Source: Candidatus Eisenbacteria bacterium
GTDB lineage: Bacteria; Eisenbacteria; RBG-16-71-46; CAIMUX01; JAHJDP01
DNA: 49,013 nt
NCBI GenBank assembly: GCA_018831195.1
Contig: JAHJDP010000114.1
Location: 1 to 49,013, forward strand
Direction: 5' to 3'
The notes beneath the pieces are model-generated. The model saw only the letters and a list, made by a program, of their open reading frames with translations, was not told where the DNA came from and made no database searches. Of the stretch, positions 8,483-17,103 are shown piece by piece; positions within the stretch are counted from its first letter, which is position 1; the number at the start of each line of letters is the position of its first letter. The translations under genes and the position numbers were made by a program.

Positions 8483-9292
8483 CTAAAGTAATTCCAATGA
8501 TATCGCCATCACCAGCATGCCCCCCACAAGCCCATACACTGATTCATGACCCTCGTCGTACCGTTTCGCATTGGGGATGAGCTGATCGAGGGAAACGAAG
8601 ACCATAATCCCGGCGATCGCCGCGAAGGTGACACCCATCACAGCCGGTGACAAATAGGGCCGCAGAAGCCAATAAGCCGCCAGGGCTCCGATCGGCTCCG
8701 CCAAGCCGGAAAGAAAAGCATACGCAAGAGCTTTTTTGCGGCTTCCCGTTGCGTGATAAACCGGCACGGCCACGGAAATCCCCTCGGGAATATTGTGGAT
8801 CGCCACGGCCACGGCAATCGAGAACCCGATGCGAGGGTCGGTCAATGTCGCGAAGAACGTGGCGGCGCCCTCGGGGAAATTGTGAATGGCGATGGCCAGC
8901 GAGGTGAGAAGGCCGATCCGCGTCAGGTGCAACTTGTCTCTGAGCTTGGCTTCTTCAGGGCCGGTGGAGACAACATGGGGATTCATTTCGGACGGAACAA
9001 AAAAATCGATGAGGCCTATCAGCAGCATCCCTCCGAAAAACCCGCCGATAGTGATCCAGGCTCCGGCCGATTCCCCGCATCCCTCGGCAAGCAGTCGTCC
9101 CGCTTGTGGAAACAATTCAACGAAGGAGATATAGATCATCACGCCGGCAGAAAACCCCAAAGAACCGGCCAGAAACCCTCGCCGTTCACCGCCCCGTATA
9201 AAAGCGGAAAGACCGCCGATCCCGGTGGAGAGACCGGCAAAAGCCGTCAGCAGGAATGCGAGCAGGATCCGGTTGTTCATCAGGGAATCCAT
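8483..9292 (-). CDS. zupT: ZIP-family divalent metal transporter (ZupT-like)
   Basis: This 269-aa integral membrane protein has about eight hydrophobic segments and the two family metal-binding helices with HNFPEG and HNIPEG, followed by 'GLAEPIGA'. These fit the GufA/ZupT subgroup of ZIP transporters, which import zinc, iron and other divalent cations. The short cytoplasmic loop between helices 3 and 4 lacks a His-rich stretch. Its 3' end converges on the helicase operon with 49 bp between stops, and it diverges from the TerB gene. Substrate preference cannot be read from the sequence. Confidence 0.88.
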   Translation of the reverse strand: MDSLMNNRILLAFLLTAFAGLSTGIGGLSAFIRGGERRGFLAGSLGFSAGVMIYISFVELFPQAGRLLAEGCGESAGAWITIGGFFGGMLLIGLIDFFVPSEMNPHVVSTGPEEAKLRDKLHLTRIGLLTSLAIAIHNFPEGAATFFATLTDPRIGFSIAVAVAIHNIPEGISVAVPVYHATGSRKKALAYAFLSGLAEPIGALAAYWLLRPYLSPAVMGVTFAAIAGIMVFVSLDQLIPNAKRYDEGHESVYGLVGGMLVMAISLELL

Positions 9293-9355
9293 AAATCATA
9301 GGCTCCGAAGGATCCGTTTCCCGGCCTGGGTTTTCTCCCATATCACCGATAATCC

Positions 9356-9370
9356 GATCGTGATACGATC
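9356..9370. promoter_or_regulatory. Palindrome in the zupT/terB divergent promoter region
   Basis: GATCGT and ACGATC are perfect inverted arms around a 3-bp spacer, about 33 bp before the TerB start and upstream of the AGGGAGG ribosome-binding site. It is a candidate operator serving one or both divergent genes. Confidence 0.4.
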
Positions 9371-9402
9371 CATTTATATTACAATCTGCCAGGGAGGCGG
9401 CT

Positions 9403-9942
9403 ATGTCAATTTTAAGATTTCTTGGGTTTGGAGGGGATGAGGCATCATCCAATACGCATTCAAGCGATTCCGAAACGGTGCGCAGGATCGTAAAAGAACT
9501 TGAAGCGATGGATCGAGATAAGGCGCGGTATCTGGCTGCATTCGCCTATGTCCTGAGCCGTGTCGCCAACGCCGATCTCGACATCAGTGATATGGAAATT
9601 AAGAAAATGGAGGAGCTGGTCACCCGTTTCGGCCGCCTGACCGAGGAACACGCCGTCCTGGTTGTACAGATCGCCAAGAGCCAAACACTCCTCTTCGGAG
9701 CGACGGAAGATTTTGTCGTCACCCGGGAGTTTAAGGAAATGGCGACCCACGAGCAGCGGAAGGAGCTTCTGCATTGCCTCTTTGCCGTCTCGGCTGCGGA
9801 TGATTCGATTTCAAGCGCGGAAGAGGAAATGATCAGGCGCATTTCTGATGAATTGGGATTCGACCATGATGAATACATTAACATCCGATCCGGCTACAAT
9901 CATCTCCGCGATGTCATGAAAAATCTTCCGGGATCTTCTTGA
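9403..9942 (+). CDS. TerB-family (tellurite-resistance-like) protein
   Basis: This is a 179-aa protein. Residues about 30-165 match the all-helical TerB fold in its two-half form: 'AFAYVLSRVANADLDISDMEIKKME' and 'HCLFAVSAADDSISSAEEEMIRRIS', each with the acidic metal-binding A-x-A-D-x-x-(I/S)-(S/D) pattern. The N-terminal 30 residues are variable, and the protein starts after a strong AGGGAGG. TerB proteins bind divalent metal and occur in stress and phage-defence modules, including cassettes with DUF2791-type ATPases and helicases (Ter-type systems, established by comparative genomics). Such a cassette ends 970 bp upstream, with zupT on the opposite strand between, so a link is plausible but unproven. 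Confidence 0.85.
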   Translation: MSILRFLGFGGDEASSNTHSSDSETVRRIVKELEAMDRDKARYLAAFAYVLSRVANADLDISDMEIKKMEELVTRFGRLTEEHAVLVVQIAKSQTLLFGATEDFVVTREFKEMATHEQRKELLHCLFAVSAADDSISSAEEEMIRRISDELGFDHDEYINIRSGYNHLRDVMKNLPGSS

Positions 9943-9968
9943 GCCGGCCAGCGCCGATAGAATTTTGA

Positions 9969-11198
9969 TTAAGGGATTAAAAACCATTTCGCGAGAAGAA
10001 AGAAAAGGATCGTCAAACCGGCCGTTGCGGGAATGGTGGCGAGCCAAGAGCCGTAAATCTTTTTGACTGTTTGCATCTGCAACGCCGCCAGCCCTCGCGC
10101 CAACCCAACCCCAATCACCGCCCCGACCAAGGCATGTGTCGTTGAGACGGGCAGTCCGATTTTTGAGCAGACAAGGACAGTCGTCGCCGCGGAAAATTCG
10201 GCGGAAAATCCTCGGGATGGCGTCATATCCGTTATTTTCTTGCCGATCGTTTCCATAACCCTCCGGCCGAACATGGCCAACCCAAGAACAATCCCACCGC
10301 CGCCGATGAGCAGGATCCACATGGGCATCTGCACTTTCATGGACACTTCGCCGGTCGTGTAAACGGAGTGAATGGCGGCCAGGGGCCCCACGGCATTAGC
10401 CACATCATTGGCGCCGTGGGCGAAGGCGATATAGCAGGCCGTCGTTACCTGAAGATATTTAAAAATGTGCTCCGCATCCATGTGATCTTTCAGCGTGCTG
10501 GCTTCACCACGGCGATGAGTGAAGTGGAAATAGGCCGCAACGCCCACCACGGCGCCGATCGAGATCGACACAAGCAAGGCTGTCGGGAGGGGAAGATTCA
10601 AATGCAGGTTCTTTAGACCCTTGTAAATCAGAGAAAGGCATAAAATCGCCACGACAAGTGTGATGAAGTAGGGAGCGATACGGGCGGCCGCGGCATTGGG
10701 CCGTCTCGAGGAGAAGATCATTTTTCGAACAAACATAAACAGAAAGAATCCGATGAGCCCGCTGACCAAGGGCGAGATGATCCAGCTGGCGACGATGCTC
10801 CCCATGGTCGCCCACTTCACCGCGCCGCCGGTTATGAGCCCAAAACCGAAGATCGATCCGACGATCGAATGCGTGGTTGAGACCGGCTGGCCGAGATGAG
10901 AAGCCAAATGCAGCCATAATGCCGAAGCGATAAGGGCGGCCAACATTCCGTAAATCAGGAGCTGCGGTTCGTCGACAAAGGCCATGGGATTCACGATCCC
11001 CTTGCGGACCGTGTCGGTGACATGGCTTCCGACCAGGACGGCCCCGGCAAACTCGAAGATTCCCGCGAGGATGACCGCCTGGCGAAATGTCAGCGCCCGT
11101 GAGCCCACCGATGTGCCCATGGCGTTGGCGACATCATTGGCCCCGATGTTCCAGGCCATGTACAGACCGATCACTGACGCCAGGATCAGTATCAGCAA
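9969..11198 (-). CDS. pit: PiT-family inorganic phosphate transporter
   Basis: This 409-aa membrane protein of the PiT (PHO4) family takes up phosphate with protons or sodium. The two family signatures are visible as an inverted duplication: 'WNIGANDVANAMGTSVGSRA' near the N-terminus and 'AHGANDVANAVGPLAAI' near the middle, plus 'GLPVSTTHALVGAVIGVG' and 'GQPVSTTHSIVGSIFGFG'. Ten or more hydrophobic segments are apparent. It lies 28 bp downstream of the PhoU-like gene and is surely transcribed with it, the standard arrangement for this transporter. Confidence 0.93.
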   Translation of the reverse strand: MLILILASVIGLYMAWNIGANDVANAMGTSVGSRALTFRQAVILAGIFEFAGAVLVGSHVTDTVRKGIVNPMAFVDEPQLLIYGMLAALIASALWLHLASHLGQPVSTTHSIVGSIFGFGLITGGAVKWATMGSIVASWIISPLVSGLIGFFLFMFVRKMIFSSRRPNAAAARIAPYFITLVVAILCLSLIYKGLKNLHLNLPLPTALLVSISIGAVVGVAAYFHFTHRRGEASTLKDHMDAEHIFKYLQVTTACYIAFAHGANDVANAVGPLAAIHSVYTTGEVSMKVQMPMWILLIGGGGIVLGLAMFGRRVMETIGKKITDMTPSRGFSAEFSAATTVLVCSKIGLPVSTTHALVGAVIGVGLARGLAALQMQTVKKIYGSWLATIPATAGLTILFFLLAKWFLIP

Positions 11199-11226
11199 GT
11201 ACCCGTCCTCCCCCGATGCCGCAAGC

Positions 11227-11907
11227 CTACCTCTTGCCGATGATCAGCCGCAGAAACTTCGCCGTTCTCTCGGCGTTATTCGCAACAGAGCTCAGTGTTT
11301 TACAATATTTGTCATAAAAGAACAGCGTCGTAGGATCAAGCTGGTCCTCGAGATCATAATAATGCTTCGCAAAAACGCGCTGAAGTTTGTCGGCCTTCCA
11401 CTCTTCCTCCACAACATTATCAATGGAGTCGAGCACGCGTTTCGCTTCTTCTCCCGTAAAGGCGCTTTCGGAAAGCTGGGACAATTCTTCCGCCAATCCG
11501 AGGAGATCCTCGCTCACTTTGATGACCTGATCGACAAGGGCCAGGAAATCCCCCCGCAGCTCCTCGGGGACTTTTGTTTTACGCAGCATGAGGACAACCG
11601 AAAAATCTTCGGCCGAGTCGGCGACGTCATCCTGAACGGCAAGAAACTGCATCAGCTCGTACTTGCCGACCGACATGAGGAAGACATGCGAGATCTGATC
11701 GCGAATTTGCCCTTTGATCAGATCGGCCTCGTGTTCCGTCCTGGACATTTTGTGATGCAGCTCCTTGATCCGGTCCCAATCCTCGGCCAATAGCGCCTCG
11801 GCGAGGGGCTTCATCAAGAGAACACAGTCGTGCACCTTCCGTGTATGCTCCACTAACATTCCAAATGGAGATGATCCAAACAGATTTCGCATGATACGCA
11901 TGCTCAT
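11227..11907 (-). CDS. PhoU-like DUF47 protein, partner of PiT
   Basis: This 226-aa helical protein matches the DUF47/TIGR00153 family ('FGMLVEHTRKVHDC', 'HHKMSRTEHEADLIKGQIRDQI', 'LMQFLAVQDDVADSAEDFSV'), which resembles PhoU and sits upstream of pit genes. The E/D-x-x-x-D motifs likely bind metal, as in PhoU, and the protein probably modulates phosphate uptake at the membrane. It is the first gene of a two-gene operon with pit. The roughly 190 bp upstream to the divergent gene at 12098 would hold the promoters; no Pho-box was identified. Confidence 0.88.
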   Translation of the reverse strand: MSMRIMRNLFGSSPFGMLVEHTRKVHDCVLLMKPLAEALLAEDWDRIKELHHKMSRTEHEADLIKGQIRDQISHVFLMSVGKYELMQFLAVQDDVADSAEDFSVVLMLRKTKVPEELRGDFLALVDQVIKVSEDLLGLAEELSQLSESAFTGEEAKRVLDSIDNVVEEEWKADKLQRVFAKHYYDLEDQLDPTTLFFYDKYCKTLSSVANNAERTAKFLRLIIGKR

Positions 11908-12097
11908 TCCCTCCGGAGGGACAACAGGAATGGAGAATTCTTCAGATTTCCTGGAGATTATTGCCGTAAACTCAGGACGGATCGGGATGGGATCCCCGCA
12001 TCCTGGGTGAACAAACCATCAAACCCGAGTAAACTTAGCAGCTGGAGATTCGGCGTCAACCGGCCCGCTCCGCCGCGGTATCTTTGGAAGGCGATGT

Positions 12098-12808
12098 GTG
12101 AAAAACCAATATTTCGGCGATATCAATGACTACCGTAAATACGGGCTTCTGAGGGTACTCGCGCGCGCAACCGGCCTATCGGCGGTCATTTGCTGGATGC
12201 TTACACCCGATGACGGCGGAACCGACGGGCGTTTCACAACATATCTCTGTGACAAAGAAACCTGGCGCCGATACGACCCTCCCCTCTTTGATGCCCTGCA
12301 TGAGGCGGTCGTACGGCGGCGGGATCGCTCGACACGGCATGTGGAGCGATCCGGAATCCTTCCCGGATTCGAATTTTTCAATGAAATCGTCCCCCAGGAC
12401 GCCCCCTCCAGAAAAGCGTACTTCGACGAGCTTGGCGCGATGGCGCAGGATACCGAGTGGATCTTCTTCGACCCCGACAATGGAATGGAGGTCGCCTCCG
12501 TTCCCGATGGCCGCGCGGGATCTCCAAAATATCTCTATTGGCATGAGGTGCGAAAGGTCTTTAACAATAATGTTTCGCTGCTTGTCTATCAGCACTTTCC
12601 ACGAAGGCCGAGAGAGGAATTCATCAAATCCACCGCCCGGTGGTTCATACAAGAAACAAAGGCAGTGGAGGTTATCTCGTTCGCCACATCACGCATCGTC
12701 TTCTTCCTGATCCCGCAGAAACGACATCGCCTTAAATTCAGAAGGGCGGCGCTGGCGGCGGGCCGGCAATGGGATGGGCAGATCGCTGTCGCGTATCATT
12801 CAGGCTGA
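12098..12808 (+). CDS. Conserved hypothetical protein (N-terminal 'KNQYFGDINDYRKYGLLR')
   Basis: This is a 236-aa soluble protein with a GTG start at 12098, six bases after GGAAGG. An ATG at 12094 is in another frame. The N-terminus 'KNQYFGDINDYRKYGLLR' and a central 'EWIFFDPDNGMEV' look like strongly conserved blocks, and the C-terminal half is alpha/beta ('VSLLVYQHF', 'ISFATSRIVFFLIP'). I recognise the N-terminal block as belonging to a widespread uncharacterised family, but cannot assign a function. The DPDNG segment recalls acidic catalytic motifs of nucleases or methyltransferases; that is only a suggestion. Stand-alone gene between the phosphate operon and the convergent ispF. Confidence 0.75.
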   Translation: MKNQYFGDINDYRKYGLLRVLARATGLSAVICWMLTPDDGGTDGRFTTYLCDKETWRRYDPPLFDALHEAVVRRRDRSTRHVERSGILPGFEFFNEIVPQDAPSRKAYFDELGAMAQDTEWIFFDPDNGMEVASVPDGRAGSPKYLYWHEVRKVFNNNVSLLVYQHFPRRPREEFIKSTARWFIQETKAVEVISFATSRIVFFLIPQKRHRLKFRRAALAAGRQWDGQIAVAYHSG

Positions 12809-12854
12809 CCGCGCGATGCGCACAATTCCAGCAAATACCCCGCTGAAGTTCCCC

Positions 12855-13349
12855 CTAGGACCCAAGTATCTCTTCTTTCACCGCAGCGACGATCACCGTA
12901 GCGTGGATGCCGCGTCCCTCGCCGAACGCTGTCAATTCCTCGCCGGTGGTGGCGGTGAGGCCGACCCTCTCGGCGTCGATTCCCAGTAGCGCGGCGATCC
13001 TCCCGCGGATCTTTGGTATAAACTCAATCAGTTTCGGTCTTTTACATTCAACAGCGATGGAAACAGACGTTATAAGGTATCCTTCGAGGCGATTCAGGGC
13101 TTCCACAAGATAAAGGGAACTGTCGGTCACGCCCTTTTCCAAACAAAGGCGATCAGCGTAGGGACCCAGAACGGTGAAACCGGTGATAGTGGCCAGGGCG
13201 TTGCAGAGTGCATGCAGGATCACATCGCCGTCGCTGTTTGCAACCATCCCCGGTGTCGATGGAATTTCCACCCCTCCGAGCATGAGTTTGCGACTGGGAT
13301 CCCGTGAAAATCGATGGCTATCCGTACCGATTCCGACGCGTAGTGGCAT
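12855..13349 (-). CDS. ispF: IspF-like 2-C-methyl-D-erythritol 2,4-cyclodiphosphate synthase, divergent
   Basis: This 164-aa protein starts at the ATG at 13349 with GGGGG eight bases before it; an upstream TTG at 13373 is less likely. IspF makes the cyclodiphosphate of the MEP isoprenoid pathway. The metal ligands D and H of 'GTDSHRF' and the H of 'VILHALCNAL' are present, as is 'GRGIHA' near the end. Several family positions differ: 'AHSDGD' is ANSDGD, 'DAL' is NAL, and the whole 'DIG..FPDTD' loop is replaced by a shorter stretch. It follows ispD by 56 bp, supporting the pathway assignment, but activity is uncertain. Confidence 0.8.
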   Translation of the reverse strand: MPLRVGIGTDSHRFSRDPSRKLMLGGVEIPSTPGMVANSDGDVILHALCNALATITGFTVLGPYADRLCLEKGVTDSSLYLVEALNRLEGYLITSVSIAVECKRPKLIEFIPKIRGRIAALLGIDAERVGLTATTGEELTAFGEGRGIHATVIVAAVKEEILGS

Positions 13350-13405
13350 AATGTTTCCCCCGCTGTTGAACAAGGGCTTACCCGATCCGATTTAGAATCG
13401 GGCTC

Positions 13406-14131
13406 CTAGGCCGTCTCCCCGGTCCTTCCTATTCTTTCGGCCATTTTCAAATCCCAAGCAGTGGTGATTTTCATGTTTCTTGAATCTCCGGGAATCATCC
13501 TCACCGCGAGGCCGTTGATCTCGGCCAGCATCGCCTCATCGGTCGCGACCAGACCCTCCACGCGGGCCGCCTGATGCATCGCCAGGCCGATTCCAAGCTC
13601 AAGTGCCTGCGGCGTTTGCGCCCGCACGATTTTGGCGCGGTCGAGGGTCTTGACGATCCGCCGGCCATCGATCGCTTTCAGTGTATCTTCTACCGGCAGC
13701 ACGGGAACCACGCATCCGCGGAAGCTCCTGTTTTTGAAAGGGGACAGACAGCGCGTGATGAGATCCCGATCCAAAAGCGGGCGGGCCGCATCATGAATGA
13801 GAAGGATCGTATCATGCGACAGTTGAAATTTCTGACCCCATTCCATCCCCTTGCGAACCGAATCCTGACGGCGGCGCCCACCGGCAATGAGATAAACCGG
13901 CTTCTTGCCGGTCCGCCGCATGGCGGCGAGGCTTGTTTCAAAGCGTTTCTTTTCAGCCGCCGGAACGGTCATCACGACGCCGTCGACCGCCTCCGACGCG
14001 AGCAGGGTTTTCAGCGACCAGAAGAAAAGGGGGCGGCGCTTCAACGGCACCAAGGCCTTCGGCCGGGCCACTCCCAATCGGCGGCCGCGGCCCGCAGCCA
14101 CAATGATCGCCCAGACCATCCGTCGTCCCAT
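13406..14131 (-). CDS. ispD: 2-C-methyl-D-erythritol 4-phosphate cytidylyltransferase
   Basis: This roughly 241-aa protein catalyses CTP-dependent activation of methylerythritol phosphate in isoprenoid synthesis. Visible motifs are the nucleotide loop 'IIVAAGRGRRLG', 'GGRRRQDSVRKGM', 'IHDAARP', 'RAQTPQAL', 'ATDEAMLAE' and 'GDSRNMKITTAWDL', all in normal order. The ATG at 14131 is nine bases after AGGAGG; a GTG at 14134 is an alternative. In contrast to its neighbour IspF, all catalytic motifs look intact. It is upstream of ispF on the same strand, and the radA stop (14235) is 103 bp upstream of its start. Confidence 0.92.
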   Translation of the reverse strand: MGRRMVWAIIVAAGRGRRLGVARPKALVPLKRRPLFFWSLKTLLASEAVDGVVMTVPAAEKKRFETSLAAMRRTGKKPVYLIAGGRRRQDSVRKGMEWGQKFQLSHDTILLIHDAARPLLDRDLITRCLSPFKNRSFRGCVVPVLPVEDTLKAIDGRRIVKTLDRAKIVRAQTPQALELGIGLAMHQAARVEGLVATDEAMLAEINGLAVRMIPGDSRNMKITTAWDLKMAERIGRTGETA

Positions 14132-14234
14132 CACCGCGCACCTCCTGCATCTGTATCTACAAAATAATCAATAGAACACGCCACACGCACACCCCAGCTC
14201 AGCGGGGATCACTGCCTTGTTCGGCCCTGCTCTC

Positions 14235-15713
14235 TCAACGCTCTCTCTTCGCCTGGACCGGGTTCGCCGGGTAGTCCAGCGTTTCTATGATTTCCATCTC
14301 TGCGGGCACCCTTTTCAGCAGACGGACGGCCTCATCCACCCGGCCGACCGGGAGCAGTTTCATCTTGGGGGGATTCTTGCCCTCGGTCACCTCTTCCAGG
14401 CAGACCCTGGGGAGAATCGCCTCTGTGTAGCCCGAGGCCAACGCCTCCTCCAACCGCCGGCGGGCATGCCGGACCCGTCGGACCTCTCCCCCGAGACCGA
14501 CCTCGCCGAAGACAATCCGGCCTTCTCCAACACATGCTGCGGTGCGGCTGCCGGCAAGGGCCATCACCACCCCCAAATCCGACGCCGGTTCGGTAATCTT
14601 GAGCCCACCCGCCACATTGAGGAAAACATCGTTCTGGCTGAACCGGAGCCGGGCCCATTTCTCCAGGACACCAAGCAGAATCGCCAACCGCCGCGTATCA
14701 AACCCGGTCGCGACCCTTTGGGGATTGGAGTAGGCGACGGCATGGGTGAGAGCTTGAACTTCTACAAGAAGAGCCCGGCTGCCCTCCATCGTCGGAACGA
14801 CGACGCTGCCGCTGCTCATCGAAGCGCCGGGACGCAGAAGGAGTTTTGAAGGCTGATCCACTTCGATCAATCCGTCGTCGCGCATGTCGAAGACACCCAG
14901 TTCCTGAACCGATCCAAACCGATTCTTGGCCGCTTGGAGGAGCCGATAGCCGCGGTTGGGATCCCCCGTCATGTCCAATACGGTGTCGACCATGTGCTCG
15001 AGTGTTTTCGGCCCGGCCAGCGTTCCTTCCTTGGTGACATGGCCGACGAGCAGGACCGGGACATCATGCTGCTTCGCCCAGCGCGTTAAAGCCATCGCTG
15101 ATTCCCGCACCTGCACCAGCGACCCGGGCGCCGAGGCGATTTGTGAAAGAAAGACGGTCTGGATCGAATCGATAATGAGAACGCCGGGCTTTGTTCGTTC
15201 GGCCTCCCGCAGAATCCGGTCGACGGCGTTCTCCGCCATGAGGAGGATCGGCCCCATGTCGCCCCGCATCCGATCGGCGCGCAGGCGGATCTGCTCGGGC
15301 GACTCCTCCGCGGAGACATAAAGAACGGCGATTTTCCTTTGAACCAGCGCACCGGCGACCTGCAGCAACAAGGTCGACTTGCCCACCCCCGGCTCACCAC
15401 CGAGGAGAACGGTGGACCCGGGAACCAATCCCCCGCCCACGACACGGTCAAACTCATGGACACCGGTGGCGAGCCGGGTCCAGTCGGATGTGCCGATCTG
15501 GTTGAGCGGGCGCGATGTGCCGGTGTCGGCGCCATGCGCCCGCGCCAGCGCCAATCCGGCTCCGCCGCCGCTCTCCTCGACCGCTTCAGGGGGGCGATAG
15601 GACTTCAGGGTGTTCCATGTTCCGCAGGAGGGACAGCGGCCGTACCATTGTACAAAAGTGTCGCCGCAATCCCCGCAGAGATAGACCTCACGGTTTGACT
15701 TGGATTTTGCCAT
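14235..15713 (-). CDS. radA: DNA repair protein RadA/Sms
   Basis: This 492-aa protein has the N-terminal C4 zinc finger (CGDCGDTFVQWYGRCPSCG), the RecA-like Walker A GGEPGVGKS (about 106-113), the RadA-specific AKNRFG motif, and a C-terminal Lon-protease-like domain ('MSSGSVVVPTMEGSRALLVE'). RadA drives branch migration in homologous recombination. The ATG at 15713 follows AAAGGA; a TTG one codon earlier is possible. The C-terminus carries about 20 residues beyond the usual end ('EIIETLDYPANPVQ'). It lies in a minus-strand housekeeping block downstream of the S4 gene. Confidence 0.95.
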   Translation of the reverse strand: MAKSKSNREVYLCGDCGDTFVQWYGRCPSCGTWNTLKSYRPPEAVEESGGGAGLALARAHGADTGTSRPLNQIGTSDWTRLATGVHEFDRVVGGGLVPGSTVLLGGEPGVGKSTLLLQVAGALVQRKIAVLYVSAEESPEQIRLRADRMRGDMGPILLMAENAVDRILREAERTKPGVLIIDSIQTVFLSQIASAPGSLVQVRESAMALTRWAKQHDVPVLLVGHVTKEGTLAGPKTLEHMVDTVLDMTGDPNRGYRLLQAAKNRFGSVQELGVFDMRDDGLIEVDQPSKLLLRPGASMSSGSVVVPTMEGSRALLVEVQALTHAVAYSNPQRVATGFDTRRLAILLGVLEKWARLRFSQNDVFLNVAGGLKITEPASDLGVVMALAGSRTAACVGEGRIVFGEVGLGGEVRRVRHARRRLEEALASGYTEAILPRVCLEEVTEGKNPPKMKLLPVGRVDEAVRLLKRVPAEMEIIETLDYPANPVQAKRER

Positions 15714-15736
15714 CAATGCATCCTTTCCACGGCTGC

Positions 15737-15973
15737 CTACCAGAGATCTTCCTCGACCAAATAGATTTCCCCTTCAACCGTGACGCGGTCACCCGGCCGC
15801 AGGCGGCGGCCCCGGCGGATTTCGACCTCGCCGTTGACGAGAACCTCACCGGACTGGATCCTTTGCTTCGCCATCCCGCCCGTTGATGTAATCCCCTGAA
15901 GTTTCAGAAACTGGTCGAGACGGATCCGGTGCTCTTCCTGCGGTATCTGCTGATTCATGCGGGTCATCCTCAT
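15737..15973 (-). CDS. S4-domain RNA-binding protein
   Basis: This 78-aa protein consists of one S4 RNA-binding domain: 'IRLDQFLKLQGITSTGGMAK' then 'IQSGEVLVNGEVEIRRGRRL' and 'PGDRVTVEG'. It resembles YbcJ/YaaA-type small S4 proteins associated with ribosomes or tRNA-like RNAs. It lies 23 bp upstream of radA on the same strand and may be cotranscribed. The RNA target is unknown. Confidence 0.85.
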   Translation of the reverse strand: MRMTRMNQQIPQEEHRIRLDQFLKLQGITSTGGMAKQRIQSGEVLVNGEVEIRRGRRLRPGDRVTVEGEIYLVEEDLW

Positions 15974-16029
15974 TATGGGAGAAGCCGCCTCGGGCTTGGC
16001 CCCGGCCGTCGGCCAACACCGCCTTTACT

Positions 16030-17076
16030 TCAAACCGGCTCCCTGCCGATCCTTAGACTTTCAATCAGTGTTTCCTTGGCCCTCTCCAACAGCGGCATCT
16101 CATCCGATTGTTTAATGGCTAAACCGAGATCCTTCATCAACGGCATGAACAGGTCCAGAAGGAAACTGTTTTTTACCGAGAGATGACGGGGAAACGCGCC
16201 CCAATCGGATATCATTTGGATGAAGGTTTCGGGAATCTCACACCACATATCCTGCAGCGTCGTTTCCACCTTTAACAATTCGCTGCCAACCACCAGCCCG
16301 CTGGGGTTATCCACAACAAGGAACATATAGGGGTAGTATGGCCGCTCGCTTTCTTCTTGAATCGTCGCTGGAAAGAGAAAGAGATCGAGTTCGAGGATTC
16401 CATCGATCGGCGGAATGCGCGCCACCTCCTCCAGCAGATCCCCGTCCACCGGGATACTCATGGTCACCGCTTCCGGCGGAGGAAGTTCCATGAGCGTGTC
16501 CCTCCATCGGGGACCGCCCTGCGAGCCGGTATGAGTCCGGATAAAGTGCCGGTTGTCGTTTTCGGAGGGGAAAATCGACGGGTCCTTCATGTAGCGCGGG
16601 ATAACATTTAATGTCTGCTCAAGGACGGTGGCAAGAAATGCGACTTCTTTCATATCCAGAAACCAAGGGAAATAGCCGGGGCTGAAGCTGCGGAACATCG
16701 GCCAGGCATGACGGCCGCGAAACTTCAAACCGAGCAGCTTAATTATTTCCCGGTCCCGTTCATCGAGCTGCAGCCGGTTTTCAAAGGAAACCTGCAACTG
16801 GGGAATTTCGAGTAAACGTTCGGGGTTACCCGGCATATAATCCTGAAGAAGATCATAGAAGCCGTAAAGTCCGGCGGTGCCGAGATAGACCGTTATCGAA
16901 AAATGTTCACCCAAGGCGCCGGTCACGCTGACAAACCCGATTTCGTTTGTTTCGGGAAATTGGACGCCGAAGATATCGGTCTGCTTTATCGATTCCCAGG
17001 GGATTTCGTTTTTTATCCGTATCGCCGCATCATAGAGCCGGCGCCACTCTTCCGGTGTGGGCAGGAGTTGAACCAT
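16030..17076 (-). CDS. Hypothetical protein resembling DUF7309/DUF6930-type proteins
   Basis: This is a 348-aa cytoplasmic protein without signal peptide. The first half ('PTPEEWRRLYDAAIRIKNEI', 'GFVSVTGALGEHFSITVYLG') and the central 'PWFLDMKEVAFLATVLEQTL' segment resemble proteins annotated with DUF7309 and DUF6930. I recall this resemblance rather than having tested it. No catalytic motif is evident. It lies between dnaB (27 bp upstream end) and the S4/radA genes on the same strand, but nothing links it to them beyond position. Confidence 0.65.
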   Translation of the reverse strand: MVQLLPTPEEWRRLYDAAIRIKNEIPWESIKQTDIFGVQFPETNEIGFVSVTGALGEHFSITVYLGTAGLYGFYDLLQDYMPGNPERLLEIPQLQVSFENRLQLDERDREIIKLLGLKFRGRHAWPMFRSFSPGYFPWFLDMKEVAFLATVLEQTLNVIPRYMKDPSIFPSENDNRHFIRTHTGSQGGPRWRDTLMELPPPEAVTMSIPVDGDLLEEVARIPPIDGILELDLFLFPATIQEESERPYYPYMFLVVDNPSGLVVGSELLKVETTLQDMWCEIPETFIQMISDWGAFPRHLSVKNSFLLDLFMPLMKDLGLAIKQSDEMPLLERAKETLIESLRIGREPV

Positions 17077-17103
17077 ATAGTATCTCCGTAAAGGATCCCC
17101 CCC

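Noticed and set aside
13387-13401. Terminator between ispD and ispF
   Set aside because: CCGATT/AATCGG forms a short hairpin, but no T-tract follows and the two genes are probably cotranscribed.
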